Assembly (NCBI RefSeq): GCF_014648915.1
Contig: NZ_BMSA01000028.1
Span: 1 to 64,000, forward strand
From: Streptomyces phaeofaciens
Lineage (GTDB): Bacteria > Actinomycetota > Actinomycetes > Streptomycetales > Streptomycetaceae
DNA: 64,000 nucleotides
Reading direction: 5' to 3'
Below, piece after piece: positions 8,494 through 16,979 of this stretch. Every line of letters starts with the position of its first letter. Positions within the stretch are counted from its first letter, which is position 1. A program made the translations under genes and the position numbers. The notes beneath the pieces are model-generated. The model had not been told where the DNA came from and made no database searches. It was given only the letters and a program-made list of their open reading frames with translations.

Positions 8494-9651
8494 ATGACCA
8501 CACCGCACACGATCGCCGTCCTCGGCCTGGGGCGCATGGGCCGCGCGCTCGCGACGCGCCTCGCCGCCCAGAACCGGGACGTCGTCGGCTGGACACGCTC
8601 CGGGCGCGCATCAGGCGCCGTCAGGACGACCAGCGATCCCGGCGAGGCCGTCGCGAAGGCCGACCTCGTACTCCTGGCGTTGTTCGACGGCCCGGCCTGC
8701 CGGCAGGTCCTCGACGACATCCGCGGCGCGCTGCGAGCGGACGCGATCGTGGTGAACACCAGCACCGTCTCCCCCGCTGAAGCGTCGGCGCTGGCCCGGC
8801 GACTCGGCCCGTCCTACGTCCACGCGCCCCTGCTCGGCTCTGTCCCGGCTGCCGCCACCGGCGCCCTGCAGATTCTCGCCGCCGCCCGCCAGGACGCACT
8901 CGACCGAGTCCGGCCGGTGCTGGAAACCCTCGGCACCGTGCGACCCGTCGACGACGCCTCCACCGCCGCTGCGCTCAAGCTGGTCGCCAACAGCAGCCTC
9001 GCCGGCGCCGTCCTCAGCCTGCGCGACTCGCTGCGGCAGGCCGACGCCCTCGGCCTGCCGCGTGCCCAGGTGCTGGACGTCCTCGAACTCGGCCGGCTCG
9101 GCGGGCTCGTGGCCCACAAGCGAACCTTCCTCACCGGCCGACCGGTCGCGGCCACGGCCGAATTCACGATCGGTGCGCTGGCCAAGGACATGGCTCTGCT
9201 GGCCGCCGCATCCGACACTCCCCTGGGCAGCGCGGCCAGGCTGGCCGACACGCCTGCCGGCCCCGAGGCCGACATCGCCCTTGCCGCCACGGTCCCCGCG
9301 GTGGAGGACGCCGTACTCGAACCGCTCCGCGCCTACATCCGCGGACACGCCACCGGCGACCCCGGTCACTTCCGCGACGCGTTCCTGCCCACCGCCCACG
9401 TCGAAGGGATCCGGGACGGCGCGTTCGTCTCGTGGCCCCTGGACGAGTACTGTGCCCTCTTCTCCGGCAGGCCGGCCCCGGATGAACCGATCCGCTCCCG
9501 CCGTATCGACACCGTCGACGTCCACGGCACCGTCGCGACCGCCACCATGACGCTCGCGCACGGCGCGGACCATTTCACCGACACGTTCCTCCTGGTCCGG
9601 GTCGGCGACAGCTGGCGCATCGCCAACAAGGCCTATCACCGACACTCCTGA
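8494..9651 (+). CDS. Beta-hydroxyacid dehydrogenase-type oxidoreductase fused to an NTF2-like (lumazine-binding-like) domain
   Basis: A 385-residue fusion. Residues 1-165 are a Rossmann domain with the GLGRMG nucleotide motif at 11-16. The helical C-terminal domain of 3-hydroxyisobutyrate/6-phosphogluconate dehydrogenases follows to about 255, with the catalytic lysine expected at Lys162 and Asn166 in AAALKLVAN. From about 260 a second domain begins (VEDAVLEPLRAYIRGHATGD, ending FLLVRVGDSWRIANKAYHRHS), which has the pattern of the putative lumazine-binding/SnoaL-like NTF2 fold. That fused tail is unusual for this enzyme class. It is divergent from and probably controlled by the LysR gene. Substrate unknown; an imine reductase role is a possible alternative. 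Confidence 0.88.
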   Translation: MTTPHTIAVLGLGRMGRALATRLAAQNRDVVGWTRSGRASGAVRTTSDPGEAVAKADLVLLALFDGPACRQVLDDIRGALRADAIVVNTSTVSPAEASALARRLGPSYVHAPLLGSVPAAATGALQILAAARQDALDRVRPVLETLGTVRPVDDASTAAALKLVANSSLAGAVLSLRDSLRQADALGLPRAQVLDVLELGRLGGLVAHKRTFLTGRPVAATAEFTIGALAKDMALLAAASDTPLGSAARLADTPAGPEADIALAATVPAVEDAVLEPLRAYIRGHATGDPGHFRDAFLPTAHVEGIRDGAFVSWPLDEYCALFSGRPAPDEPIRSRRIDTVDVHGTVATATMTLAHGADHFTDTFLLVRVGDSWRIANKAYHRHS

Positions 9652-9780
9652 GACCGTGGGAGCCCATCCTTGTGATCCCTTTCGTGGTCACGCGTCTTGG
9701 GTGGCTGGCAGAACGGTGGTCTTCGCGCGAGGACGGGTATGTGCCGGCACGCCGAGGCCGCAGCGTGCCAGGCTCTGCCC

Positions 9781-10632
9781 ATGAGTCCCCAGACCGATGG
9801 CGTGTCCAGCACCTCCTGGCTCGGCGCCCCGATCGATGCCCGCCCCCTGTTCGGGCCCGAACTGGCCTCGCTCCTGGACCTGTTGCGTGCGCTGCGGCCC
9901 GCTGACTGGCAGGCGACCGCGGTCCCGGGCTGGAGCGTGCAGGACCTCGCCACCCACATCCTCGGCGACTTCCATGGCCGCCTCGGCTGGAGCACCGACG
10001 GATTCCGGCCCGCCTTCGCACCTGGCGAGACCCTGGAGTCGTTCATCCACCGCGTCAACCAGGAGTGGATCGACCTCCACACCGGCCACAGCCCGGCCAT
10101 GCTCATCGACGCCATCGAGACGGCGGGCGCCCAGGTCGGCCGACAGTTCGCGGTCACCGACCTGGGTACGGCGGGACTGGGAGTGTCCTGGGCTGGAGCG
10201 GACCCGGCACCCGCATGGCTGGACATCGCACGGGAGTTCACCGAGTACTGGACGCACCGCCAGCAGATCCGCCACGCCACCGGCCGCGCCACGGATCCGG
10301 GGCAACGGGCCCTGGCGACCGTCCTGGACGCCTTCATGCGGGCCCTGCCTCACACGCTGCGCGGCACGTCCGCGGCCATCGGGACGCAGGTCCGGATGGT
10401 CATCACCGGTCCGGCCGGCGGCACCTGGACCGTGACAGCGGTCGAAGGCCGATGGTCACTGGCCGCAGCGCCCGGCGGACAGCCCAGGGCATCGGTGACA
10501 CTGGACTCGGAGACCGCTTGGCGCTTGTGCACACGTGGCATCGAGCCCAGCACGGCCCTCGCACACGCCCGCGTCCTTGGAGAACGTCGGCTCGCCGAAG
10601 CCGTCTGCCAGATCGTGTCCATCGTCCACTGA
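9781..10632 (+). CDS. Maleylpyruvate isomerase/mycothiol-dependent family protein (TIGR03083-like)
   Basis: A 283-residue protein of the DinB-like MDMPI superfamily. The N-terminal helical bundle contains the family motif PGWSVQDLATHILGDF (about residues 58-73), with a metal-ligand histidine in THI, and a later EFTEYWTHRQQIRHATG with further histidine ligands. The C-terminal part (about 200-283) is the MDMPI C domain with GGTWTVTAVEGRWSL. In actinobacteria such proteins are mycothiol-dependent transferases or isomerases. The real substrate is unknown. The start is chosen at ATG 9781, as upstream codons do not look coding; its ribosome site is poor. It lies convergent to the AraC-type regulator. 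Confidence 0.85.
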   Translation: MSPQTDGVSSTSWLGAPIDARPLFGPELASLLDLLRALRPADWQATAVPGWSVQDLATHILGDFHGRLGWSTDGFRPAFAPGETLESFIHRVNQEWIDLHTGHSPAMLIDAIETAGAQVGRQFAVTDLGTAGLGVSWAGADPAPAWLDIAREFTEYWTHRQQIRHATGRATDPGQRALATVLDAFMRALPHTLRGTSAAIGTQVRMVITGPAGGTWTVTAVEGRWSLAAAPGGQPRASVTLDSETAWRLCTRGIEPSTALAHARVLGERRLAEAVCQIVSIVH

Positions 10633-10669
10633 GGATGCCGAGTTGCCTGCCTGAGCTTGTCTTTCAACC

Positions 10670-11722
10670 TCAAGCTGGAGCGTTGTCACCGAAGAGTGAC
10701 GGCCCGTGGTTCGTGCCCGAAGTTCGACCAGCCGTGATGTGGTGGTCAGAGCGACGACGGAATATCGCGCGGTACTCCCTCGGCCGCTGGCCCGTATGTC
10801 TGGCGAAGATGCCGCTGAACGCCCCAGGGTCGCCGTACCCGACGTCGGCGGCGATGCTCGCGACGGTCCTGTCGGTCGTCTCCAGCAGGTGTCTGGCTCG
10901 ACGCACCCGGGCCGTCTGCAGGTACGCGAGTGGCGTCTGGCCGGCTTCGTCGCCGAAGCGGCGGAGCAAGGTTCTCGTGCTGACGTGGAACTCCTGGGCG
11001 AGAGTGGGCAGGTGATAGCGAGCACCGAGGTTCTGGTCGAGCCACCGCTTGACGCTGAGCGAGAACTCCCTGCCCACAGTGGGTATGAGCCCCGGGTCGA
11101 CATAGGGAGCCTGCGTGGAACGCGCATCGTCGACAAGCGCGATACGCGCGGTGCTACGGGCCACGCGGGGGCCGTCGTGCTCGCGGATGAACTGCAGGGC
11201 GAAGTCGTACATGGCACTGAAGGCGGCTGTGGTCGTCACCCCCCGGTCGGTCACGACCAGGCTCTCCGGGCGGAGGCGCACGTCGGGGTACCGGCGGGCG
11301 AAGCGATCCGCGAACAACCAGGACGTGGTCGCTCGGCGCCTGTCGAGCAGCCCGGCTTCAGCGACCAGGAAGGCGCCCACGCAGATCGATACGACGGCGG
11401 TCCCCGAGGCCGCCTGCGATCGAATCGACGCTGTTTCCTGTCCCAGGTCTGCGAGTGTCGCGTCGAGATCGAGCGTGGGCGAAAGCTCGAATCCCGGCAC
11501 GATCAGGACGTCCACCGGGCGAACCGCCGAGACATCGAGGACCGAGCCGCCGGCCGCGATCACACGGCGCCGGGGCGAGATGACCGACGCCTCGTAGGCC
11601 GGCTGAACCGACCCTTGCGCCGCGGCGACGTGAGTTGCCATCGCCAGGAGGTCGGGGACGCCGAACACCTCCGACGCGAAGCAGCCGGGGTAGGCCAGCA
11701 CACCGACGCGCAGCGGACTCAT
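10670..11722 (-). CDS. GlxA-family transcriptional regulator (DJ-1/PfpI domain plus AraC HTH)
   Basis: A 350-residue two-domain regulator. Residues about 5-170 form a DJ-1/PfpI domain with a cysteine at the nucleophile-elbow position (SICVGAFLVAEAGLL). Residues about 225-325 hold the two helix-turn-helix motifs of AraC (LAQEFHVSTRTLLRRF and ADVGYGDPGAFSGIFARHTGQ). The family senses small metabolites through the first domain. It is divergent from a dienelactone-hydrolase gene, with direct repeats typical of an AraC site between them, and probably activates that gene. Confidence 0.93.
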   Translation of the reverse strand: MSPLRVGVLAYPGCFASEVFGVPDLLAMATHVAAAQGSVQPAYEASVISPRRRVIAAGGSVLDVSAVRPVDVLIVPGFELSPTLDLDATLADLGQETASIRSQAASGTAVVSICVGAFLVAEAGLLDRRRATTSWLFADRFARRYPDVRLRPESLVVTDRGVTTTAAFSAMYDFALQFIREHDGPRVARSTARIALVDDARSTQAPYVDPGLIPTVGREFSLSVKRWLDQNLGARYHLPTLAQEFHVSTRTLLRRFGDEAGQTPLAYLQTARVRRARHLLETTDRTVASIAADVGYGDPGAFSGIFARHTGQRPREYRAIFRRRSDHHITAGRTSGTNHGPSLFGDNAPA

Positions 11723-11748
11723 ACGGCCCCTCCGGCACCCTCGAACGG

Positions 11749-11777
11749 GTGGCGATATTACCGTGATACGTGGCGAT
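11749..11777. promoter_or_regulatory. Direct repeats, likely AraC-type binding site
   Basis: GTGGCGAT occurs at 11749-11756 and again at 11770-11777, exactly 21 bp apart (two helical turns), in the 99-nt divergent region between the GlxA-type regulator and the hydrolase. This spacing fits the two half-sites bound by an AraC-family protein. Confidence 0.55.
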
Positions 11778-11821
11778 GCCGCCGCTTCTCAGAAGGGCGG
11801 CCGCTCGTCATCATCTCGGTC

Positions 11822-12646
11822 ATGACCATCATGCGAGGACAGAGCGACCCCTTGGACGACTTCTCACGGAGAGCCGTCGGCGTCGATGACGTCGTCAAGA
11901 CCGTGTACGTCGCCGGGTCGGGACCGGCAGTCGTCCTCATGCCCGAGATGCCGGGTATCAGCCCCGACGTCGCGCGGTTCGCGCGGTGGGTGCGCGATGC
12001 CGGCTTCTCCGTGTACCTGCCCTCTCTTTTCGGCGTCGACGGTGCCCATCCGCTCGCAGAGGCACGCGAGACTGTCGTTCGACGCGCCTGCGTCAGCGCC
12101 GAGTTCCGAGCCTTCGCCGGTGGCGGCACCAGCCCCGTCGTCGCATGGCTGCGCGGCCTCGCCCGCCTGGCGCACGCCGAACGTGGCGGGCCCGGCGTCG
12201 GCGCCGTCGGTCTGTGCTTTACCGGCAACTTCGCCTTGACCATGGCGCTCGAACCGGCTGTCATCGCACCAGTGGTCAACCATCCGTCGCTTCCGCTCGA
12301 CGATCCCGGCGGTCTGGAGATCAGCGACGAAGACGCTGCTGCCGTGGCTGAACGCGTAGCGCGAGAGGGATTGAAGGTTCTCGCGTACCGCTTCGACAAC
12401 GACAGGTGGTGCACCGGTCAGCGGTTCGCGGCTTACCGAGCGCTGCTCGGGGACGCATTCGACGGCCGTGTACTCAAAGCCGAGACGGCGAACCCCAACC
12501 CCCCGCCCTTCTTCCGTGACGTCGTCGGTTGCGCCCACAGCGTCGTCACGGCACACCTCGTCGACCAGGACGGCCACCCCACCATGCAGGCCCGGGACGA
12601 GATCATCGCCTTCCTGGCCGAGCGGCTCGGGACGTGGGCCGAATGA
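11822..12646 (+). CDS. Dienelactone hydrolase-family protein
   Basis: A 274-residue alpha/beta hydrolase. The nucleophile motif GLCFTG puts a cysteine at residue 132, as in dienelactone hydrolases, which use Cys rather than Ser. A late acid/base pair is suggested by YRFDNDRWC and the C-terminal DQDGHPTMQAR. It would open lactone or ester bonds in the cytoplasm. The two ATGs at 11822 and 11831 are both possible; the first is given. The gene is divergent from the GlxA/AraC regulator, its probable controller. Substrate unknown. Confidence 0.88.
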   Translation: MTIMRGQSDPLDDFSRRAVGVDDVVKTVYVAGSGPAVVLMPEMPGISPDVARFARWVRDAGFSVYLPSLFGVDGAHPLAEARETVVRRACVSAEFRAFAGGGTSPVVAWLRGLARLAHAERGGPGVGAVGLCFTGNFALTMALEPAVIAPVVNHPSLPLDDPGGLEISDEDAAAVAERVAREGLKVLAYRFDNDRWCTGQRFAAYRALLGDAFDGRVLKAETANPNPPPFFRDVVGCAHSVVTAHLVDQDGHPTMQARDEIIAFLAERLGTWAE

Positions 12647-12785
12647 CGGTCGGCACGGTCTCGTTGCCGTCGTTGGCTGCTCTCACCGCTGCGGCTGCGC
12701 CGGGGCTCCTCTTGAAGATCAGCCCGGTCGCGACGGCTGAGCCGCTGAGCACCAGCAGCATCGGCAGGATCCATGCGCGCATCAT
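12603..12785 (-). CDS. Possible small single-span membrane protein
   Basis: A 60-codon frame with one convincing hydrophobic segment near the N-terminus (AWILPMLLVLSGSAVATGLIF) followed by a basic tail. It overlaps the 3' end of the dienelactone hydrolase gene by 44 nt on the opposite strand, and no clear ribosome site is visible, so it may be a chance frame. I keep it because Streptomyces carry many such short membrane proteins and this stretch has no other plausible gene. Confidence 0.35.
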   Translation of the reverse strand: MMRAWILPMLLVLSGSAVATGLIFKRSPGAAAAVRAANDGNETVPTVIRPTSRAARPGRR

Positions 12786-12959
12786 GGTGACGCAGGCTAT
12801 CGATGAGTCGAATTGCTTCTCGAACCGGGTTGTTCACCTCAGTACAACTGGGCTGATTCGCCCGGGATTTCACACGGCCTGCGATCACTCCAAGATCAGC
12901 GCAAGGCTATGGGGGCCGGGATACACTGCTCCGCTCCCCCCTGACTGGAGGTCACCTAA

Positions 12960-13487
12960 GTGTTCCCCGCACGGGTACTTGCCGGTGTCCCGTTGGCTCT
13001 GGTGATGCTCGCGCTGTCGGGCTGCTCTTCCCTCTGGTCCTGCACCGACACGACTGCGGAGCGCGGTGAGGCTGCTGTCAGGGTCCAGGTCGTCGACACG
13101 TCCGGGCGGCCTCAGGGCGTCACCGCCGAGGTCGTCGACTGGCGTCTCGAGCCCCACCCGCAGGTGCCCGCCGAAGGCGACCGGATCCACTTCCACTACC
13201 GCTTCGACGGCACCGACGAGGTGTCCGGCCCCGCAGTGGACGCCTGTGCGGTCGACAAGGAGCGCGTGGCGTTGGGGTGTCAGACGGTCTATTCGTCGCA
13301 GGCGTTCGGGCCGGACGGTGACCTGACGGGCGACGACTGGCTCGCCGTCGAGCACCCTGAGCAGGTTGCCGGAGTGCTGTTGATCCCCAATGACCAGTCC
13401 TACGACGGACGAACGTGCGAGCAGGACGTCAAGGACGGTGGCGGGCCGCATCCTCCGGAACCAGCCGCCGTAGGGGACCAGCTGTAA
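12960..13487 (+). CDS. Lipoprotein of unknown function
   Basis: A 175-residue exported protein starting at GTG with GGAGG 7 nt upstream. The signal peptide ends in a lipobox LSGC (Cys22). The mature part is rich in Asp/Val and has an even set of cysteines (CTDTT, DACAVD, LGCQTV, RTCEQD), which may form two disulfides. No recognised domain. It would be anchored to the outer face of the membrane. It stands alone and faces the dtxR-like gene, from which it is separated by a strong hairpin. Confidence 0.8.
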   Translation: MFPARVLAGVPLALVMLALSGCSSLWSCTDTTAERGEAAVRVQVVDTSGRPQGVTAEVVDWRLEPHPQVPAEGDRIHFHYRFDGTDEVSGPAVDACAVDKERVALGCQTVYSSQAFGPDGDLTGDDWLAVEHPEQVAGVLLIPNDQSYDGRTCEQDVKDGGGPHPPEPAAVGDQL

Positions 13488-13532
13488 GCCGTCACTCGGT
13501 TGGTGAGCGGAATCCCGCGCCCATGAACGCCC

Positions 13533-13567
13533 GTTGGCTCACGACGACGATCCTGCCGTGAGCCAAC
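13533..13567. terminator. Bidirectional terminator hairpin
   Basis: GTTGGCTCACG (13533-13543) pairs perfectly with CGTGAGCCAAC (13557-13567), an 11-bp stem with a 13-nt loop. It lies between the convergent lipoprotein and dtxR-like genes and could stop transcription from both sides. Confidence 0.7.
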
Positions 13568-13606
13568 CGCGTGCCCGCACAGTCCACGGCAACGGGTCGG
13601 CGCCTG

Positions 13607-14299
13607 TCAGCGCTCGGCCACGAAGAAGTGCGCGGCGGTCTGCGTCGGGAGTTCTGCGGCCTCCCCTCTGCTGCCGACCGTCACGCCTCCGGGGACCGAC
13701 GTCACGCGCACGACCGCGCCGGGACGTACCCCGGCGTGCCGCAGGGTGAGCATCAGGTGGGGGTCGTTCTGGAGGGGCTCTCCGATGCGCCGTACGACCA
13801 CGCTCGCGCCGTACGGTCCGGGCTTCAGGTCGTTGAGACTGACCGTGTTCTCGGCGGGGAACGGATCCATGGTGCTCCTCTCCCCGAGTTCCTCCAGGCC
13901 CGGGATCGGGTTGCCGTAGGGCGACATGGTCGGGTGGCGCAGCAGCTTGAGGAGGCGCCGTTCGACGGCCTCGCTCATCACGTGTTCCCAGCGGCACGCT
14001 TCGGCGTGGGCCTGCTCCCATTCCAGCCCGATCACGTCGACGAGCAGGCATTCCGCGAGCCGATGCCTGCGCATCACGCGCGTGGCGATCCGCAGGCCTG
14101 CCTCGGTCAGCTCCAGGTGCCGGTCGTCGGCGATGTGCAGCAGGCCGTCGCGCTCGATGCGGGCGGTGGTCTGGCTGACGGTGGGGCCGCTCTGGTTCAG
14201 GCGCTCGGCGATGCGGGCGCGCAGGGGGATCACTCCTTCCTCCTCGAGTTCCAGGATGGTGCGGAGATACACCTCGGTGGTGTCGATGAGTCGGGACAT
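13607..14299 (-). CDS. DtxR/IdeR-family metal-dependent repressor
   Basis: A 230-residue protein with the full DtxR architecture. The N-terminal winged helix-turn-helix (residues 1-60) contains RIAERLNQSGPTVSQTTAR. The dimerisation and metal-binding domain (about 65-140) contains MRRHRLAECLL and the diagnostic EACRWEHVMSEAVERRL. A C-terminal SH3-like domain spans about 150-226. It would repress genes when loaded with iron or manganese. It is the second gene after a PEBP-family gene, separated by 8 nt. Close to IdeR in pattern, but the genome may carry several paralogues, so I give no symbol. No obvious iron box was seen upstream. Confidence 0.93.
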   Translation of the reverse strand: MSRLIDTTEVYLRTILELEEEGVIPLRARIAERLNQSGPTVSQTTARIERDGLLHIADDRHLELTEAGLRIATRVMRRHRLAECLLVDVIGLEWEQAHAEACRWEHVMSEAVERRLLKLLRHPTMSPYGNPIPGLEELGERSTMDPFPAENTVSLNDLKPGPYGASVVVRRIGEPLQNDPHLMLTLRHAGVRPGAVVRVTSVPGGVTVGSRGEAAELPTQTAAHFFVAER

Positions 14300-14307
14300 G
14301 GTGTTCG

Positions 14308-14847
14308 TCAGGCGGGGGTCTCGGCGGTGGCGGTCAGGACCGCGCGGCCGAGGATGTGGCCGGCCATGGTGAAGCCGAGGACGGCAGGGGTGGCGTCGGC
14401 CGCGACGCCCATGGACTCGACGCCGAGGGCGTGCACCACGACGAAGTAGCGGTGCGGGCCGTGTCCGGCCGGCGGGGTGGCGCCGACGAAGCGGGCTGCG
14501 CGGGCGTCGTTGGGCAGCTGGAAGGCGCCTTCGGGCAGGCCCGAGCCGGTGTCGTCGCCGGCCCCCGCCGGTAGTTCGGTGACGGCGGCGGGGATGTCGG
14601 CGACCGCCCAGTGCCAGAACCCGGACCCGGTGGGGGCGTCGGGGTCGTAGACGGTGACGGCGTAGCTCCTGGTGCCTTTCGGGGCGCCGCTCCATGACAG
14701 CTGCGGGGAGACGTCCTTCCCACCGGGGACGCCGAAGATGCCGGAGAACTGCTCGGGCGAGAAGGCGGCGCCGTCGGTGACGGTGGTGCTGGTGACGGTG
14801 AAGACGGCCGCCTCGGGGAGGCGGGCGAAGGGGTCGTTGGCGCTCAC
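14308..14847 (-). CDS. YbhB/YbcL family (PEBP/Raf kinase inhibitor-like) protein
   Basis: A 179-residue phosphatidylethanolamine-binding-protein homologue. The conserved segments DVSPQLSWSGAPKGTRSYAV, DPDAPTGSGFWHWAV and GPHRYFVVVHAL form the ligand pocket of the bacterial YbhB/YbcL group. The GTG at 14847 has AAAGGA at proper distance and is preferred to an in-frame ATG at 14868. Function in bacteria is unclear. It is cotranscribed with the DtxR-type repressor. The operon is divergent from a GntR regulator. Confidence 0.9.
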   Translation of the reverse strand: MSANDPFARLPEAAVFTVTSTTVTDGAAFSPEQFSGIFGVPGGKDVSPQLSWSGAPKGTRSYAVTVYDPDAPTGSGFWHWAVADIPAAVTELPAGAGDDTGSGLPEGAFQLPNDARAARFVGATPPAGHGPHRYFVVVHALGVESMGVAADATPAVLGFTMAGHILGRAVLTATAETPA

Positions 14848-14966
14848 TGCGTCGTTCCTTTCAGGCATGGCTGCGGGGTGGTGGCGATGCGGCCGGCGAA
14901 GGACCGCACGGTCGCGGACAGGCGCCGCGAGCGCCCTTCCACCGCGATACATCGACGATAACAGAG

Positions 14967-14978
14967 ATAATCGATTAT
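14967..14978. promoter_or_regulatory. Palindromic GntR operator candidate
   Basis: ATAATCGATTAT is a perfect 12-bp palindrome in an AT-rich patch 26 nt before the GntR gene start and between it and the divergent PEBP/dtxR operon. FadR/GntR proteins bind short palindromes of this kind, so autoregulation and control of the operon are plausible. Confidence 0.55.
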
Positions 14979-15003
14979 TCGCTGGATCGTCTATGCTGGC
15001 GAC

Positions 15004-15708
15004 ATGACCCAGACGGCTCCCACCTCGGCCTCGCCGGGGAAGCAGATGCTTTCCGAGCAGATCTACGCGCACCTGCGGGACGCGATCATGCGCGGCACTT
15101 ACGCCCCCGGTGACGCCCTCAAACCGCAGGACCTCGCCAGGGAACAGGGCGTGAGCCTGGCCGTCGTGCGCGAGGCGCTCGTGCGGGTGGTCGGCGAGGG
15201 CCTCGCCGACCGGCTGCCCAACCGCGGCTTCGCCGTCCCGGCCTTCTCCGACCGCCGCTGGCAGGAGATCGCGGAGGCCCGCCGGACGATCGAACCGGTC
15301 GTGCTGCGCATGTCCGTCGAGCGCGGCGACGTCGAATGGGAGGCCCGCGTACGAGCCGCCCACCACCGTCTGGCCCGCACCCCGGCGTACGTGCCGGAGG
15401 AGGGCGAGCACTACAGCGGCACTTGGTCCGAAGCGCACCGGGTGTTCCACCGCACCCTGTTGGAGGGATGCGGCAACCCCGTCCTGCTGGCGACGTTCGA
15501 CCGGATGTGGACCGCGAGCGAGCTGGCCCGCCGCTGGTCGGCGCAACGCGTCCCCGACCGGGACCACGTCGGCGAGCACCGTCAGCTGGAGGAAGCGGCG
15601 CTGGCCCGCGACGCCGACACCGCGGCCGAGGTACTGACCCGGCACCTCACCATGACCGCGGCCGGACTGACCGACTGCACCCACCACGAAGCGACGAGAG
15701 AATCCTGA
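15004..15708 (+). CDS. GntR-family regulator, FadR/FCD subgroup
   Basis: A 234-residue protein. The N-terminal winged helix (about residues 15-80) contains LREALVRV-type recognition features (DLAREQGVSLAVVREALVRV). The C-terminal FCD helical bundle has metal/ligand positions in EAHRVFHRTLLEGCGNP and DHVGEHRQLEEAA. Effectors of this subgroup are usually carboxylic acids. It is divergent from the PEBP/dtxR operon with a 12-bp palindrome between. No catabolic genes follow, so the target is uncertain. Confidence 0.92.
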   Translation: MTQTAPTSASPGKQMLSEQIYAHLRDAIMRGTYAPGDALKPQDLAREQGVSLAVVREALVRVVGEGLADRLPNRGFAVPAFSDRRWQEIAEARRTIEPVVLRMSVERGDVEWEARVRAAHHRLARTPAYVPEEGEHYSGTWSEAHRVFHRTLLEGCGNPVLLATFDRMWTASELARRWSAQRVPDRDHVGEHRQLEEAALARDADTAAEVLTRHLTMTAAGLTDCTHHEATRES

Positions 15709-15764
15709 TGCGCGTGCGCGGCATCCCGGTGAACGCCGCATGCCGCGCACGCGACGACACAGGC

Positions 15765-15968
15765 GTAGGGCAGGAGTTCGTCGAGAGTGCCATGGCCCAG
15801 CCCAGGTCGTCGAGACTGTTCGCTGCCACTGATGCTGACGATGCGCCGATGTCCGTCCGCTTCGTCCTCGTGTCTCTCCAAGGTGCGCTTGCGGCTCAGC
15901 TCGCCGACCATGGGGCTCACGGTCGTCGGTGCGACTTCCAGCCGGCCGGCCCGGAGGCGTTCATCAAC
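15765..15968 (-). pseudogene. MarR-family regulator remnant
   Basis: On the minus strand a frame without its own start reads RLRAGRLEVAPTTVS, then MVGELSRKRTLERHEDEADG and HRRIVSIS. This is recognisably the recognition helix and wing of a MarR-family protein. The 5' part of the gene is missing (the adjacent PNPOx-like gene ends at 15973), and downstream of the wing the frame loses similarity. I read this as a decayed fragment. It occupies the gap between the GntR gene and the PNPOx-like gene. Confidence 0.6.
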
Positions 15969-15972
15969 GCGG

Positions 15973-16458
15973 TCAGCTGGACTTCTTGGCGAGTTCGGCG
16001 AGGAACTGCGGCACTCGGCCGGCACCGAAGTCGTAGAACCGTGCCCACTGCGGCTCGACCGCGATACGCGCCATCTGGTCGTACATGGCCCGGCAGTTCC
16101 GCTCGAACTCGGCCGCGTACTCGGCGTCGAAGTTCTTCCGCGCGGCCGCGAGGTACTCCGGAACCACCCCGTCGACGATGGTCAGGTGCACGACGCCGCG
16201 CACCGACAGTGTCTTGGCCGAGCCGGGGCTGTCGCCGGCGTCGATGGTCAGGGCGACCTCGGGGCGGACGGACAGCGCTCGTACCTTGGGCGCCGTGGCC
16301 GCGGTGGACATGACGATCTCGTCGCCGGTCCAGAAGATCCCGATCGGGATGACACGCGGCCGCCCGTCGAGCCCGTTGTAGGCCAGCCGCGCCATCGACG
16401 CCTGGCTCAACAGCTCGTGGGCGTCGGCCAGCTCCTGTGCGATCTGCTTGGCGTCCAT
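15973..16458 (-). CDS. Pyridoxamine 5'-phosphate oxidase-fold protein
   Basis: A 161-residue split-barrel flavin-binding-fold protein (PNPOx-like). Characteristic features are the N-terminal helix QASMARLAYNGLDGRPRVIPIG, the strand-turn WTGDEIVMSTAATAPKVRAL, and SVRGVVHLTIVDGVVPEYLAAAR. It may bind FMN or F420 and reduce small electrophiles; true PdxH activity is unlikely because the phosphate-binding signature is missing. The ATG at 16458 begins right before the family start. It stands alone, next to a decayed marR fragment which may once have regulated it. Confidence 0.85.
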   Translation of the reverse strand: MDAKQIAQELADAHELLSQASMARLAYNGLDGRPRVIPIGIFWTGDEIVMSTAATAPKVRALSVRPEVALTIDAGDSPGSAKTLSVRGVVHLTIVDGVVPEYLAAARKNFDAEYAAEFERNCRAMYDQMARIAVEPQWARFYDFGAGRVPQFLAELAKKSS

Positions 16459-16900
16459 GACTCGTCGTCCTCCGCTGTCGCGCGGCCGCCCGTGGCCGCT
16501 GTGTCCCTGGGACGGAGACGCCGCCACGTTCTCGACATTCGCGGCCGAATCACCGTCCACTCGCCCACGGTAACCGTGCCGCGCTCGCCGGCTTGTACAC
16601 CTCCTCGGTCCCGTGGCCGGCAAGCACCGGACACTGAGACCCCGCTCACGCGCGGCCCGGACGCGGTATGAGGCAGACGGCCGACCGCCTGGAGGAGGCC
16701 GGCGCCCCCGGTCAGGGCCTGCACCCCTTCCGGGCCTGCTCCCCTTCCGGGCCCGGACCCCGTCGAGGACACCAAGGACGAGCACCGGCACGCACCGGCT
16801 CCCGGCACTGTTCGTGAGGCACGAAAGGACCCGCGCACGATGCCCGGAGGCAGCTCACCCGAGCTCATTCACGAGAAGCCAGAAAAAAATCGGGCGACGA

Positions 16901-16927
16901 TGTCGAGAACCCGTGGCCGGCTCCGTC
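16901..16927 (+). promoter_or_regulatory. Predicted ECF42-type promoter of the second YCII/sigma operon
   Basis: TGTCGA at 16901-16906 is followed after 17 nt by CGTC at 16924-16927, the second form (CGTC) of the reported ECF42 -10 motif CGA/TC. It sits 52 nt upstream of the second YCII gene. The first YCII pair has the same arrangement with a 16-nt spacer. Confidence 0.7.
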
Positions 16928-16979
16928 CCCGCACTGAAAGCGACCACAATGGGCCGCACCAGTACCGAGGAGAACCACC

